64,000 bases of DNA from Chromatocurvus sp964613795. Its GTDB lineage: Bacteria > Pseudomonadota > Gammaproteobacteria > Pseudomonadales > Halieaceae. Shown here one piece after another: positions 31,556-39,638 of this stretch. The stretch lies in contig CAZTJR010000001.1 of NCBI GenBank assembly GCA_964613795.1, forward strand, positions 62,001-126,000, read 5' to 3'. The notes beneath the pieces were generated by a model. That model saw nothing but the letters and a program-made list of their open reading frames with translations, was not told the DNA's origin and did no database searches. Position 1 is the stretch's first letter. Every line of letters starts with the position of its first letter. The translations under genes were made by a program, and so were the position numbers.

Positions 31556-33061
31556 ATGACCCGTCAGGTTCCGCTGTTTATCAACGGCGAGTTCGTCCAG
31601 AGCGCGAGCAATGAAAAGCGCAATGTCGTCAATCCGGCCTCGCAGGCCGTGCTTGCTGAAGTGCCATTCGCCACTGCAAATGAGGTGGATGTGGCCGTGG
31701 CCAGTGCCATGGAGGCCTTCCAGACCTGGCGAGACGTGCCGGTGGCGGAGCGGGCGCGCCTGATGATGCGCTATCAGGCGCTGCTCAAGGCGCATCACGA
31801 CGAACTCGGCGAAATCCTCGCCCACGACACGGGCAAGACCTTCGAGGACGCCAAGGGCGACGTGTGGCGCGGTATCGAAGTTGTGGAGCAGGCGGCCAAC
31901 ATCCCGTCCAACATGATGGGCGAGACGGTAGAGAACGTCGCCAACGGCATCGACACCTACACCTATTTACAGCCGCTGGGCGTTTGCGTCGGCATTACCC
32001 CCTTCAACTTCCCGGCCATGATCCCGCTGTGGATGTTTCCGCTGGCCATCGCCGCCGGCAATACCTTCGTTCTCAAGCCGTCGGAGCAGGTGCCCCTGAC
32101 GCCGGTGCGGCTGGTGGAGCTGTTTATCGAGGCGGGAGCGCCCAAAGGTGTGCTCAACATGGTTCAAGGTGGCCCCGACCAGGCCAACCAGCTGCTGGAG
32201 CACCCGGACGTAAAGGCGGCGTCCTTTGTCGGTTCCAGCCACGTCGGCGAGCAGATTTACCGTACCGGCACGGCAGCGGGCAAGCGCGTGCAGTGCATGA
32301 TGGGCGCCAAGAACCACATGGTGATCATGCCGGACGCGGATCCGAACGCGGTGCTGAACGCCCTGGTGGGGTCATCGGTGGGTGCCGGCGGGCAGCGCTG
32401 CATGGGCATTTCAGTCGCCATGTTCGTCGGCGACTCCAGCCAGCTGATTGATGCCCTGGCCGAGCGCCTTGCCACGGCGCAGCCGGGCGCCTGGAACGAC
32501 GCCTCGGCCGCCTATGGTCCGTTGATTTCCCCTCAGGCCCGAGAGCGCGTGCTGGGGCTGATCAAGTCCGGTACCGAGGAGGGCGCGACTTGCCTGCTCG
32601 ACGGCAGTGACTGCACCGTGGCGGGCTATCCCGACGGTAACTGGGTTGGCCCCACGCTGTTCCGGGATGTCACACCGGAGATGAGTATCTACAGGGAGGA
32701 GATCTTTGGGCCGGTGCTGTGTTGCATGCAGGTGGAAACCCTGGAGGAAGCCATCGCCCAGATCAACAGTCTTGAGGTCGGCAATGGGGTTTCTCTGTTT
32801 ACGGCCTCCGGCGGGGCAGCGCGCAAGTTCCAGCATGAGATCCTGGTGGGCCAGGTGGGGATCAACATCCCGATTCCGGTGCCGCTGCCCTTTTTCTCCT
32901 TCACTGGCTGGCGCGGTTCCTTCCGCGGCGACCTGCACGCCTACGGCAAGCAGGCGGTGCGCTTCTATACCGAAACCAAGACCATTACCGCGAAGTGGAG
33001 CTTCCAGGAGCCGGCTGCGACCGGTGATGGGCAGCCGAACATGAGCATCAACCTGCGCTGA
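31556..33061 (+). CDS. mmsA: Methylmalonate-semialdehyde dehydrogenase (CoA-acylating)
   Basis: 501 residues. Converts methylmalonate semialdehyde to propionyl-CoA and CO2 with NAD and CoA. Landmarks are GVCVGITPFNFPAMIPLW, LKPSEQVPLTP, the catalytic Cys in GAGGQRCMG and the C-terminal SFTGWRGSFRGDLHAYGK, which is diagnostic for MmsA. The start at 31556 gives MTRQVPLFINGEF and is closer to family N-termini than the upstream in-frame ATG. It is the first gene of a four-gene valine catabolic operon (31556-36345), divergent from its likely AraC activator. Confidence 0.95.
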   Translation: MTRQVPLFINGEFVQSASNEKRNVVNPASQAVLAEVPFATANEVDVAVASAMEAFQTWRDVPVAERARLMMRYQALLKAHHDELGEILAHDTGKTFEDAKGDVWRGIEVVEQAANIPSNMMGETVENVANGIDTYTYLQPLGVCVGITPFNFPAMIPLWMFPLAIAAGNTFVLKPSEQVPLTPVRLVELFIEAGAPKGVLNMVQGGPDQANQLLEHPDVKAASFVGSSHVGEQIYRTGTAAGKRVQCMMGAKNHMVIMPDADPNAVLNALVGSSVGAGGQRCMGISVAMFVGDSSQLIDALAERLATAQPGAWNDASAAYGPLISPQARERVLGLIKSGTEEGATCLLDGSDCTVAGYPDGNWVGPTLFRDVTPEMSIYREEIFGPVLCCMQVETLEEAIAQINSLEVGNGVSLFTASGGAARKFQHEILVGQVGINIPIPVPLPFFSFTGWRGSFRGDLHAYGKQAVRFYTETKTITAKWSFQEPAATGDGQPNMSINLR

Positions 33062-33095
33062 AGCCAGGTAAACCAGGCGGGACGGGAGACAATAC

Positions 33096-34256
33096 GTGGA
33101 TTTTGCATTGAGTGAAGACCAGCAGGCCTATGTCGACAGCGCCAAGGCCTTTGCGGAGAAGGAACTGGCGCCCAACGCCGCGCTCTGGGATGCCGAATCG
33201 GTATTCCCGAAAGATGTCCTGGCCCGAGCAGGTGAGCTCGGTTTCATGGGCATGTACACGCCGGAGTCTGCGGGTGGCCTGGGTATGGGTCGGCTGGATG
33301 CCAGCCTGATCGTGGAGGAGCTGTCCAGGGGCTGCACCACCACCGCGGCCTTCCTGACCATCCACAACATGGCCACCAGCATGATTGGCAAGTACTGCAA
33401 CGAGCAGACCATCGATGAATGGTGCCCGTCGCTGGTCACCGGCGAAAAGCTGGCCTCCTACTGCCTCACCGAGCCCGGCGCCGGCTCCGATGCGGCCAAG
33501 CTCCGCACCCGCGCCGAACGCGATGGCGATGACTACGTCATTACCGGCAGCAAGGTGTTCATTTCCGGTGCCGGTGAAACCGACGTGCTGGTAGTGATGC
33601 TGCGCACCGGTGATGAGGGGGCCAAAGGCGTGACCGCCGTGCTGGTGCCGGCGGATGCCGAGGGCATCAGCTACGGCAAGAAGGAAGAGAAGATGGGCTG
33701 GAATGCACAGCCGACCCGCACCGTGACCTTCGACAGCGTGCGCGTTCCGCTGCGCTATCGCCTTGGCAAGGAAGGGCAGGGCTTTGCCATTGCCATGGAA
33801 GGGCTGGATGGCGGGCGTATCAACATTGCCACCTGCAGCGTCGGCACTGCGCAGCAGGCGCTGGAGGAGGCCGCTGCCTATGTGCAGGAGCGCGAGCAGT
33901 TCGGCCAGTCCATTGCCACTTTCCAGGCCACCCAGTTCAAGCTCGCCGACATGCTCACCGAATTGGTTGCCGCCCGGCAGATGATCCGCCTGGCCGCCAG
34001 CAAACTGGATAACAAGGCACCCGAGGCGACCACGTATTGTGCCATGTCCAAGCGCTTCGCCACGGATGCTGGTTTCCGCATCTGCAACGAGGCCTTGCAG
34101 CTGTTCGGGGGCTACGGGTATATCAAGGAATACCCCATAGAGCGACACGTGCGCGACACCCGCGTGCACCAGATTCTCGAGGGCACCAACGAGATCATGC
34201 GCGTGATTATCAGCCGCCGAATGTTGATGGACGGGGCGCTGGCGGTGATACGCTAG
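33096..34256 (+). CDS. Isobutyryl-CoA dehydrogenase-like acyl-CoA dehydrogenase
   Basis: 386 residues starting with GTG (MDFALSEDQQAYVDSAKAF). FAD-dependent acyl-CoA dehydrogenase signatures: AYCLTEPGAGSD-like (here SYCLTEPGAGSDAA), GSKVFISGAGETDVLVVM, LDGGRINIA, FGGYGYIKEYPIERHVRD and the catalytic Glu in HQILEGTNEIMR. In this operon it most likely oxidises isobutyryl-CoA to methacrylyl-CoA. It lies 34 bases after mmsA and before the hydrolase. A branched- or short-chain preference is inferred from operon context. Confidence 0.92.
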   Translation: MDFALSEDQQAYVDSAKAFAEKELAPNAALWDAESVFPKDVLARAGELGFMGMYTPESAGGLGMGRLDASLIVEELSRGCTTTAAFLTIHNMATSMIGKYCNEQTIDEWCPSLVTGEKLASYCLTEPGAGSDAAKLRTRAERDGDDYVITGSKVFISGAGETDVLVVMLRTGDEGAKGVTAVLVPADAEGISYGKKEEKMGWNAQPTRTVTFDSVRVPLRYRLGKEGQGFAIAMEGLDGGRINIATCSVGTAQQALEEAAAYVQEREQFGQSIATFQATQFKLADMLTELVAARQMIRLAASKLDNKAPEATTYCAMSKRFATDAGFRICNEALQLFGGYGYIKEYPIERHVRDTRVHQILEGTNEIMRVIISRRMLMDGALAVIR

Positions 34257-34308
34257 CGCCCGCACGCCGATAGCTTTCGATAGACGCCAACAGCAGACAG
34301 GATACGAC

Positions 34309-35421
34309 ATGTCAGATTCACCGGTGCTGATTACCGAACAGGACTCCGCCCAGGGCGCGCTCGGCGTCATCACGCTGAACGTACCGAAAACGCTTAACTC
34401 GCTCACGCTGGAGATGGTCGAGCTGATTCAGGCGGCACTGAATCGCTGGCGTCGTGATGACAACATCGCCGCCGTGTTCATCGCCGGCAGCGGCGACCGC
34501 GCGCTCTGTGCAGGCGGCGACGTGCAGGCGCTGCACGCGTCGGCAGTGGAAAAGCCCGGTGGGCCCTGCCTTTACGCAGAGAGTTTCTTCACCCACGAAT
34601 ACCGCATGAACCACACACTGCATACTTATCCCAAGCCAATTGTCTGCTGGGGCAGCGGCATCGTCATGGGGGGTGGCCTGGGCATCATGGCCGGCTGCAG
34701 TCATCGGGTGGTGACGGAGACGACGCGTATTGCGATGCCCGAGATCACCATTGCCCTGTTCCCCGACGTGGGCGGCAGCTGGTTCCTGAATCACATGCCC
34801 GGCAGCATCGGACGCTTTCTCGCCCTCACGGGCGCTCACATCAATGCCGCGGATGCTCTGTATGTGGGCCTGGCAGACCGCTTCATTACGAGCGATCGCT
34901 GCAACAGCGTCATGGAGCAGCTGCTTGCCCAGAGCTGGACCCAGGACCCCGAGGAGAACCATGGCCTGGTGCACGATGTGCTGCGTGCGGCGGCGAAGGC
35001 GAGTGCGGCGCAGCAGCCCGAGGGCCAGGTCGCGGCGCACCGCGAGCAGATTGCCACCCTGTGCGATGCCAATACGATTCACGGAGTGGTCGACAACATT
35101 CTCGCGCTGAACACCGAGGACAAGTGGCTGTCCCGGGCACGGGACAGCCTCGCCAACGGATCACCGCTGGCGGCGCTGCGCATCAACCGGCAGCTCACTG
35201 TCACCCGTCACAGTTCACTCAAGCAGGTTTTCCAGGCGGAAATTCAGCTGGCCACTCAGATTGTCCGCCACCCGGAATTCGCCGAGGGCGTGCGCGCCCT
35301 GCTGATCGACAAGGACCGCAATCCCGCCTGGCAGTACGCCACCACCCGTGACGTGCCCGCCGAGGTGCTGGACGCCTTCTTCGTCGCGCCCTGGGATACC
35401 AATCCCCTGGTTGATCTCTAG
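34309..35421 (+). CDS. 3-Hydroxyisobutyryl-CoA hydrolase / enoyl-CoA hydratase-family protein
   Basis: 370 residues of the crotonase fold. Segments GDRALCAGGDVQALH and GIVMGGGLGIMAGCSHRVVT provide the oxyanion hole. The segment TIALFPDVGGSWFLNHMPG, with the Asp-Val-Gly motif and the extended C-terminal domain (about 250-370), marks the HIBCH subgroup rather than ordinary enoyl-CoA hydratase. It would release 3-hydroxyisobutyrate from its CoA ester. No separate methacrylyl-CoA hydratase is in the window. It is flanked by the dehydrogenase and mmsB in the same operon. Confidence 0.9.
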   Translation: MSDSPVLITEQDSAQGALGVITLNVPKTLNSLTLEMVELIQAALNRWRRDDNIAAVFIAGSGDRALCAGGDVQALHASAVEKPGGPCLYAESFFTHEYRMNHTLHTYPKPIVCWGSGIVMGGGLGIMAGCSHRVVTETTRIAMPEITIALFPDVGGSWFLNHMPGSIGRFLALTGAHINAADALYVGLADRFITSDRCNSVMEQLLAQSWTQDPEENHGLVHDVLRAAAKASAAQQPEGQVAAHREQIATLCDANTIHGVVDNILALNTEDKWLSRARDSLANGSPLAALRINRQLTVTRHSSLKQVFQAEIQLATQIVRHPEFAEGVRALLIDKDRNPAWQYATTRDVPAEVLDAFFVAPWDTNPLVDL

Positions 35422-35457
35422 TACTCGTAACCGCCAACAACTTCCGGAGAACACAGC

Positions 35458-36345
35458 ATGGCACGTGTCGCATTTATCGGTCTTGGCAACATGGGCGGTC
35501 CCATGGCCGGCAACCTGCTGAAAGTCGGTCATGATGTCACCGTCTTCGATTTGTCGGCGGAGGCCACTGCAGCCCTTGCGGAGTGCGGCGCGAGTGTGGC
35601 GGAGTCGGCACTGGCCGCGGCTGCCGACAAGGATTACGTGCTTTCCATGCTGCCCGCCGGCAAGCACGTGACCGGGATCTATCTCGGTGATGACGGTCTG
35701 CTGGCAACGCTCGATCCACACACGACGGTGCTCGACTGCTCCACCATTGATGCCCAGACGGCCCGTGATGTTGGCGCTGCTGCGGAAAAGCTGGGTATCG
35801 GCTTCATGGACGCCCCGGTTTCCGGCGGTGTTGCGGCTGCGGCTGCCGGTACGCTGGCCTTCATGTGCGGCGGCGACCCCATGACCTTTGAAAAAGCGCG
35901 GCTGATCCTGGCCGGCATGGGGAAGAATATCTTCCACGCCGGTCCCGCCGGTGCCGGGCAGGTGGCCAAGGGTTGCAACAACATGCTGCTGGCGATCCAT
36001 ATGATCGGCACCTGCGAAGCGCTGGAAATGGGTGCGCGCCACGGGCTTGATCCGAAGGTGCTGTCGGAGATCATGAGCGCCAGCTCCGGGCGCAACTGGT
36101 CACTGGAGGTCTACAACCCCTATCCCGGTGTCATGGATGCGGCCCCGGCGAGCAACGATTACAAGCCGGGATTCATGGTGGATCTGATGGTCAAGGATCT
36201 TGGCCTGGCCATGGATATCGCCGAGAGTAGTGGCGTTGCCAACCGCATGGGTCAGCTGGCGCAGGCGCTGTATAGCGAGCACCAGGCCGAGGGCCAGGGC
36301 GCGATGGATTTCTCCAGCATCATGCAGTATCTGCAAACGCGGTGA
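35458..36345 (+). CDS. mmsB: 3-Hydroxyisobutyrate dehydrogenase
   Basis: 295 residues. Oxidises 3-hydroxyisobutyrate to methylmalonate semialdehyde with NAD, which MmsA then uses. The N-terminal Rossmann motif FIGLGNMGGPMAGNLLK, the DAPVSGGVAAAAAGTLA catalytic segment and the conserved Lys helix near GAGQVAKGCNNML fit the family. The C-terminal LMVKDLGLAMD is typical. It is the last gene of the valine operon, 36 bases after the hydrolase. Confidence 0.95.
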   Translation: MARVAFIGLGNMGGPMAGNLLKVGHDVTVFDLSAEATAALAECGASVAESALAAAADKDYVLSMLPAGKHVTGIYLGDDGLLATLDPHTTVLDCSTIDAQTARDVGAAAEKLGIGFMDAPVSGGVAAAAAGTLAFMCGGDPMTFEKARLILAGMGKNIFHAGPAGAGQVAKGCNNMLLAIHMIGTCEALEMGARHGLDPKVLSEIMSASSGRNWSLEVYNPYPGVMDAAPASNDYKPGFMVDLMVKDLGLAMDIAESSGVANRMGQLAQALYSEHQAEGQGAMDFSSIMQYLQTR

Positions 36346-36372
36346 CCGATACGGTTCTCGCTGAATGCCGGG

Positions 36373-37653
36373 CTATTGGTCGTACAGTATCTGCGTGGTG
36401 TTTTGCAGCCACTCAAGAACCACCGTATCCTGAAGCATGTCGGGTTCGTCCTGCGCGGACCTGGACAGAATGTCCGCGGCTTCGCGCGCTTGCCGCAGAC
36501 CTTCACGCAGCACGCTGCAGGCTTCAAGGTGCGCTTCCGAGTCCCCTTCACTCGCCGCGAGTTCCTGCATCAGATCGGGCGCCAGACCCGCGCTGGAAAA
36601 CGCCCTGCGGATGGCGCTAAACTCCCGTTTCGCGAGTGTCCACGCCTGCGCCGATGCGTGTTCCTGCACGGCCTCCCAGCCTTCGAGAATACCGCTCAGG
36701 CGCGCATACAGTGCCGGGATGTCCCGGGTGTTGAACGGGTACTTTTCCAGGGGTTCGGCGACGTTGAAGTGCTCCCAGAAGACTTGCGTGATCACCGGAT
36801 CAAACTGATGCGCATAGGTTCTGATCACGATGGCCAGGTGGCGTGCGCCTGCCGATTGGCGTATTCCCAGACTGAATTCGATGAACGACAGAATACGTCC
36901 GGCCAGGCTCATCTGGTCTCCGCGGAGGCCGCCCGGGTAACCACTGCCGTCGGTGCGCTCATGGTGCTCGAGGACGGCGCGTGAAACGGCTTTGTCGTAG
37001 ACATCCAGAGCATCAATGATAGAGCCGCCAATCACCGGATGCGTGCGCACCTGTCGCCGCAGTGCTTCGTCAAGGCGCTCTCTGGGGTCAAGAATGCGGT
37101 GGTCTATATGCAATTGGCCGATATCATGCAGCAGCGCTGCACTGGCCAGATGACGCAGCTCGATGCTGTCCATGTTGAGTTTATGCCCAATGAATATCGA
37201 GCCCATGGTGCACCAGAGGCTGTGGTCGATCATGCGCGGCGCCTGCTCTGCCAGCACGGTCAGCTTGTTGCGAATGGCGGTGGGAAGCTGCATGTGACCG
37301 AAGCAGATGTGTATGAAGTCATCTGGCATTTCCCGCGCAACGATGGCGGCCACTGATTCGTGCTCTGTGAGCAGTTCGCTGGCCCGTGCAACGAGGTACG
37401 CGCTGTCCACGGCGTTGTCCACTATACAGCTGTGGTCAATGGGCTTTAGCAGCTTATGCCGCAGTAGTCTGTCGAGCAGGCCGCTGTTGACCTGGTAACC
37501 CGCTGCAAGCAGCTTCACGCCACTGGTGCTGCAGATATCTTCGGTAGCGGTGATGGTTCGTCTGTCACCAACGTCGGTAACATGCCTGAGGTACTCGGCC
37601 CCGGCGTCGTCCTCGGACGGCACGGCCATGTCGCAATCCTGATGCTGCGTCAT
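36373..37653 (-). CDS. HD-GYP-domain protein, partly degenerate
   Basis: 426 residues; ATG at 37653 is chosen over an upstream TTG. An N-terminal domain of unknown type (about 1-150) precedes an HD-GYP core: LLHDIGQLHIDHRIL with the HD pair, THPVIGGSII, and HHERTDGSGYPGGLRG with the GYP signature. The domain normally cleaves cyclic di-GMP. The Lys after HDIG is replaced by Gln, and the later region where a metal-binding Asp is expected reads ILSFIEFSLGIRQ. Activity may therefore be altered. It is convergent with mmsB and not in an obvious operon. Confidence 0.85.
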   Translation of the reverse strand: MTQHQDCDMAVPSEDDAGAEYLRHVTDVGDRRTITATEDICSTSGVKLLAAGYQVNSGLLDRLLRHKLLKPIDHSCIVDNAVDSAYLVARASELLTEHESVAAIVAREMPDDFIHICFGHMQLPTAIRNKLTVLAEQAPRMIDHSLWCTMGSIFIGHKLNMDSIELRHLASAALLHDIGQLHIDHRILDPRERLDEALRRQVRTHPVIGGSIIDALDVYDKAVSRAVLEHHERTDGSGYPGGLRGDQMSLAGRILSFIEFSLGIRQSAGARHLAIVIRTYAHQFDPVITQVFWEHFNVAEPLEKYPFNTRDIPALYARLSGILEGWEAVQEHASAQAWTLAKREFSAIRRAFSSAGLAPDLMQELAASEGDSEAHLEACSVLREGLRQAREAADILSRSAQDEPDMLQDTVVLEWLQNTTQILYDQ

Positions 37654-37780
37654 CGGCAACCTGTCTCGTAAAATCAGTGGATCGGCTTGGGCTCACAGCG
37701 GCAAAAACGGCACCTGCCAGTTCATCGCGTGTGATGCCAACGTCACGCCAGAGTATCCCGCTTCTCTGCGCTGAAAGCCA

Positions 37781-38692
37781 CTACGCCAGCCTGTCTGCCC
37801 CGCGGGCGCTATCCGCCAGCTGTTCTGTCGCGATATGCCGGTCGACATACTTGCGCATGGTCAGCACCAGCGCAATGCACACCACCAGCGCTACCGGCGT
37901 GTTCATGATCATGGGCAGTGACATTTCCCGGCTGCCGGCGATCGCCACCGCAATATAAATGGCCGTACCTTCCTGGCGGATCATGTGCTCGATACACACG
38001 GCAGACGTCTCACGGGCATTCATCTGCGACAGGCGGGTGACGCCGAACGCCAGCGCAAGAACGATGAGGTTGGCACCGAGGGTCATCCAGAACAGGACCC
38101 AGAAGTTCTGCCTCAGTACGTCAATCTGGTCGACGAGAATGACGATGAAGGCAGATACCAGCACAACCGTGGAGATCAGCTTGATCTTGCCGCGCAGCCA
38201 TGCCGCCGCGCCAGCCCGGTAGTGCGCGAATAACAGGCCCAGCGTCACCGGGACCAGCGTGATGCTGAATACCTTCCAGACAAAGCCACCGAGAGGAACA
38301 TCGACGGGGCCGCTGAAATCCATGAAGAAGTGCAGTGCGGCATAGGCGTATAGCGGTACAACGAAAATGTAGATAGCGCTGACACCGACGCTCATGGAAA
38401 GTGACAGGGCCAGATCGCCCTTGGAAAGGTCAGTCATCAGGTTGGACAGCATGCCGCCGGGGCAGGTGGCCAGCAGCACAAAGCCCACGGCCAGTGGCTG
38501 GGTCGGCGCGAACAGGATGGCAATGCCGATACCGATGATCGGTGGTATGAGAAGCATGCTGGCAGAGCCGGCCAGAAGGGCGCGACGGTGGGCAAAGATG
38601 CGGCTGAAATCGTGTGGCGTCAGGCTCAGCCCCATGGAAAACATAATGAACCAGAGCGAGCCTGGCAAGAGGATGTCGTCAATCAGGTTCAT
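37781..38692 (-). CDS. Bile acid:sodium symporter (BASS) family transporter
   Basis: 303 residues with about 9-10 hydrophobic helices. The segments LLATCPGGMLSNLMTDLSKG (the substrate/sodium crossover region) and IEHMIRQEGTAIYIAVAIAG fit the BASS family. It probably carries an organic anion; the true substrate is unknown. Its start overlaps the end of the DUF4340 gene by 14 bases, so it is translationally coupled to the ABC operon upstream. Confidence 0.88.
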   Translation of the reverse strand: MNLIDDILLPGSLWFIMFSMGLSLTPHDFSRIFAHRRALLAGSASMLLIPPIIGIGIAILFAPTQPLAVGFVLLATCPGGMLSNLMTDLSKGDLALSLSMSVGVSAIYIFVVPLYAYAALHFFMDFSGPVDVPLGGFVWKVFSITLVPVTLGLLFAHYRAGAAAWLRGKIKLISTVVLVSAFIVILVDQIDVLRQNFWVLFWMTLGANLIVLALAFGVTRLSQMNARETSAVCIEHMIRQEGTAIYIAVAIAGSREMSLPMIMNTPVALVVCIALVLTMRKYVDRHIATEQLADSARGADRLA

Positions 38693-39638
38693 AAATGTCT
38701 CCGCTCGGCTGCGCGCCGAGAGTATTCAGTGCCTCGGCGAGGCGATCGTGATCATAGCGGCTCAGTGTGAACCAGTGGTCATAATCACTGCGGTACAGGC
38801 GCGCTTCGCCATCCGTCGGCGCCCGTGCCAGTCTCAGAGTGATGTCTTGCTTGGCGTGCCTGACGGACAGGTCGTGCGCCACTGAGTCTGCACGGGCGTC
38901 TCCGCGGTCGTTGGCTGCAACGCCTGAAGTCTGCAAGGTGCCTAGTACCTGCTCCAGTGCTTCCAGCGCCTGCCGCGTCGATTCTGTGAACGCTGAGCGA
39001 GATGCGGTCGCGCGCCAGTGGCCCTCGGATTGTGTCCATTCGCTGTCGCGGTAGCGTACGCGATCAATCGGTGCCAGTGACAACAGATTGGGCTCCAGCC
39101 AGCCGTCGAGCGTCGCCGGTACGTTGAAGGTGCTGAGTGCGATGGCCCGTATTGCCGGGCGGTCGCTGCGGCGCGCATACACCTGGCGCAGCCCGGGCGA
39201 TGTACCAAGGTAGATCACGACCGATGCGGGACTTTCCGCTGCGTCCGCTGCCTGCGCGTCGCCGCGGGCAAGCGTGATACGTCGCTGGAAGCGCGCGTCA
39301 GTCACCTCGAATCGTGCGCGGGCGCTGTCGCTGCGCGCGACCGGAAACCCGGTGGGACGAGAGAGTGCATTGAGCAGTCGCTCGACCCTGGTCGTGTCAG
39401 CTGGCAGTACAGTATTGTCGAGGTACCACTGCGCGTTCTGTCGACGAATAATTGCCTGACGGTCGTTGGCGTCGGCAATGGTAATGCGCGTGATCTCCTC
39501 GGGCGCCAGCGGCAGCAGTGGGGCGGCGCTGCCTGCGGCACCCGCCTCGTGCCTGCCCCCGGGCCACAGCTGAAACGCGACCGCTGCCAGCTGCAGGCAG
39601 GCAGTCAGGGCCAGTAGACTGACCAGGCGCAGGGTCAT
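38679..39638 (-). CDS. DUF4340 domain protein of the Gld-type ABC operon
   Basis: 319 residues. One N-terminal membrane segment (about 3-25) leads to a periplasmic region with beta-rich DUF4340 features: ITRITIADANDRQAIIRRQ and WYLDNTVLPADTTRVERLL. This family commonly sits after a GldG-like gene in ABC operons. Its ATG overlaps the stop of the permease/GldG gene by 4 bases. It probably helps the transporter complex at the membrane; no enzymatic motif is visible. Confidence 0.85.
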   Translation of the reverse strand: MTLRLVSLLALTACLQLAAVAFQLWPGGRHEAGAAGSAAPLLPLAPEEITRITIADANDRQAIIRRQNAQWYLDNTVLPADTTRVERLLNALSRPTGFPVARSDSARARFEVTDARFQRRITLARGDAQAADAAESPASVVIYLGTSPGLRQVYARRSDRPAIRAIALSTFNVPATLDGWLEPNLLSLAPIDRVRYRDSEWTQSEGHWRATASRSAFTESTRQALEALEQVLGTLQTSGVAANDRGDARADSVAHDLSVRHAKQDITLRLARAPTDGEARLYRSDYDHWFTLSRYDHDRLAEALNTLGAQPSGDIYEPD

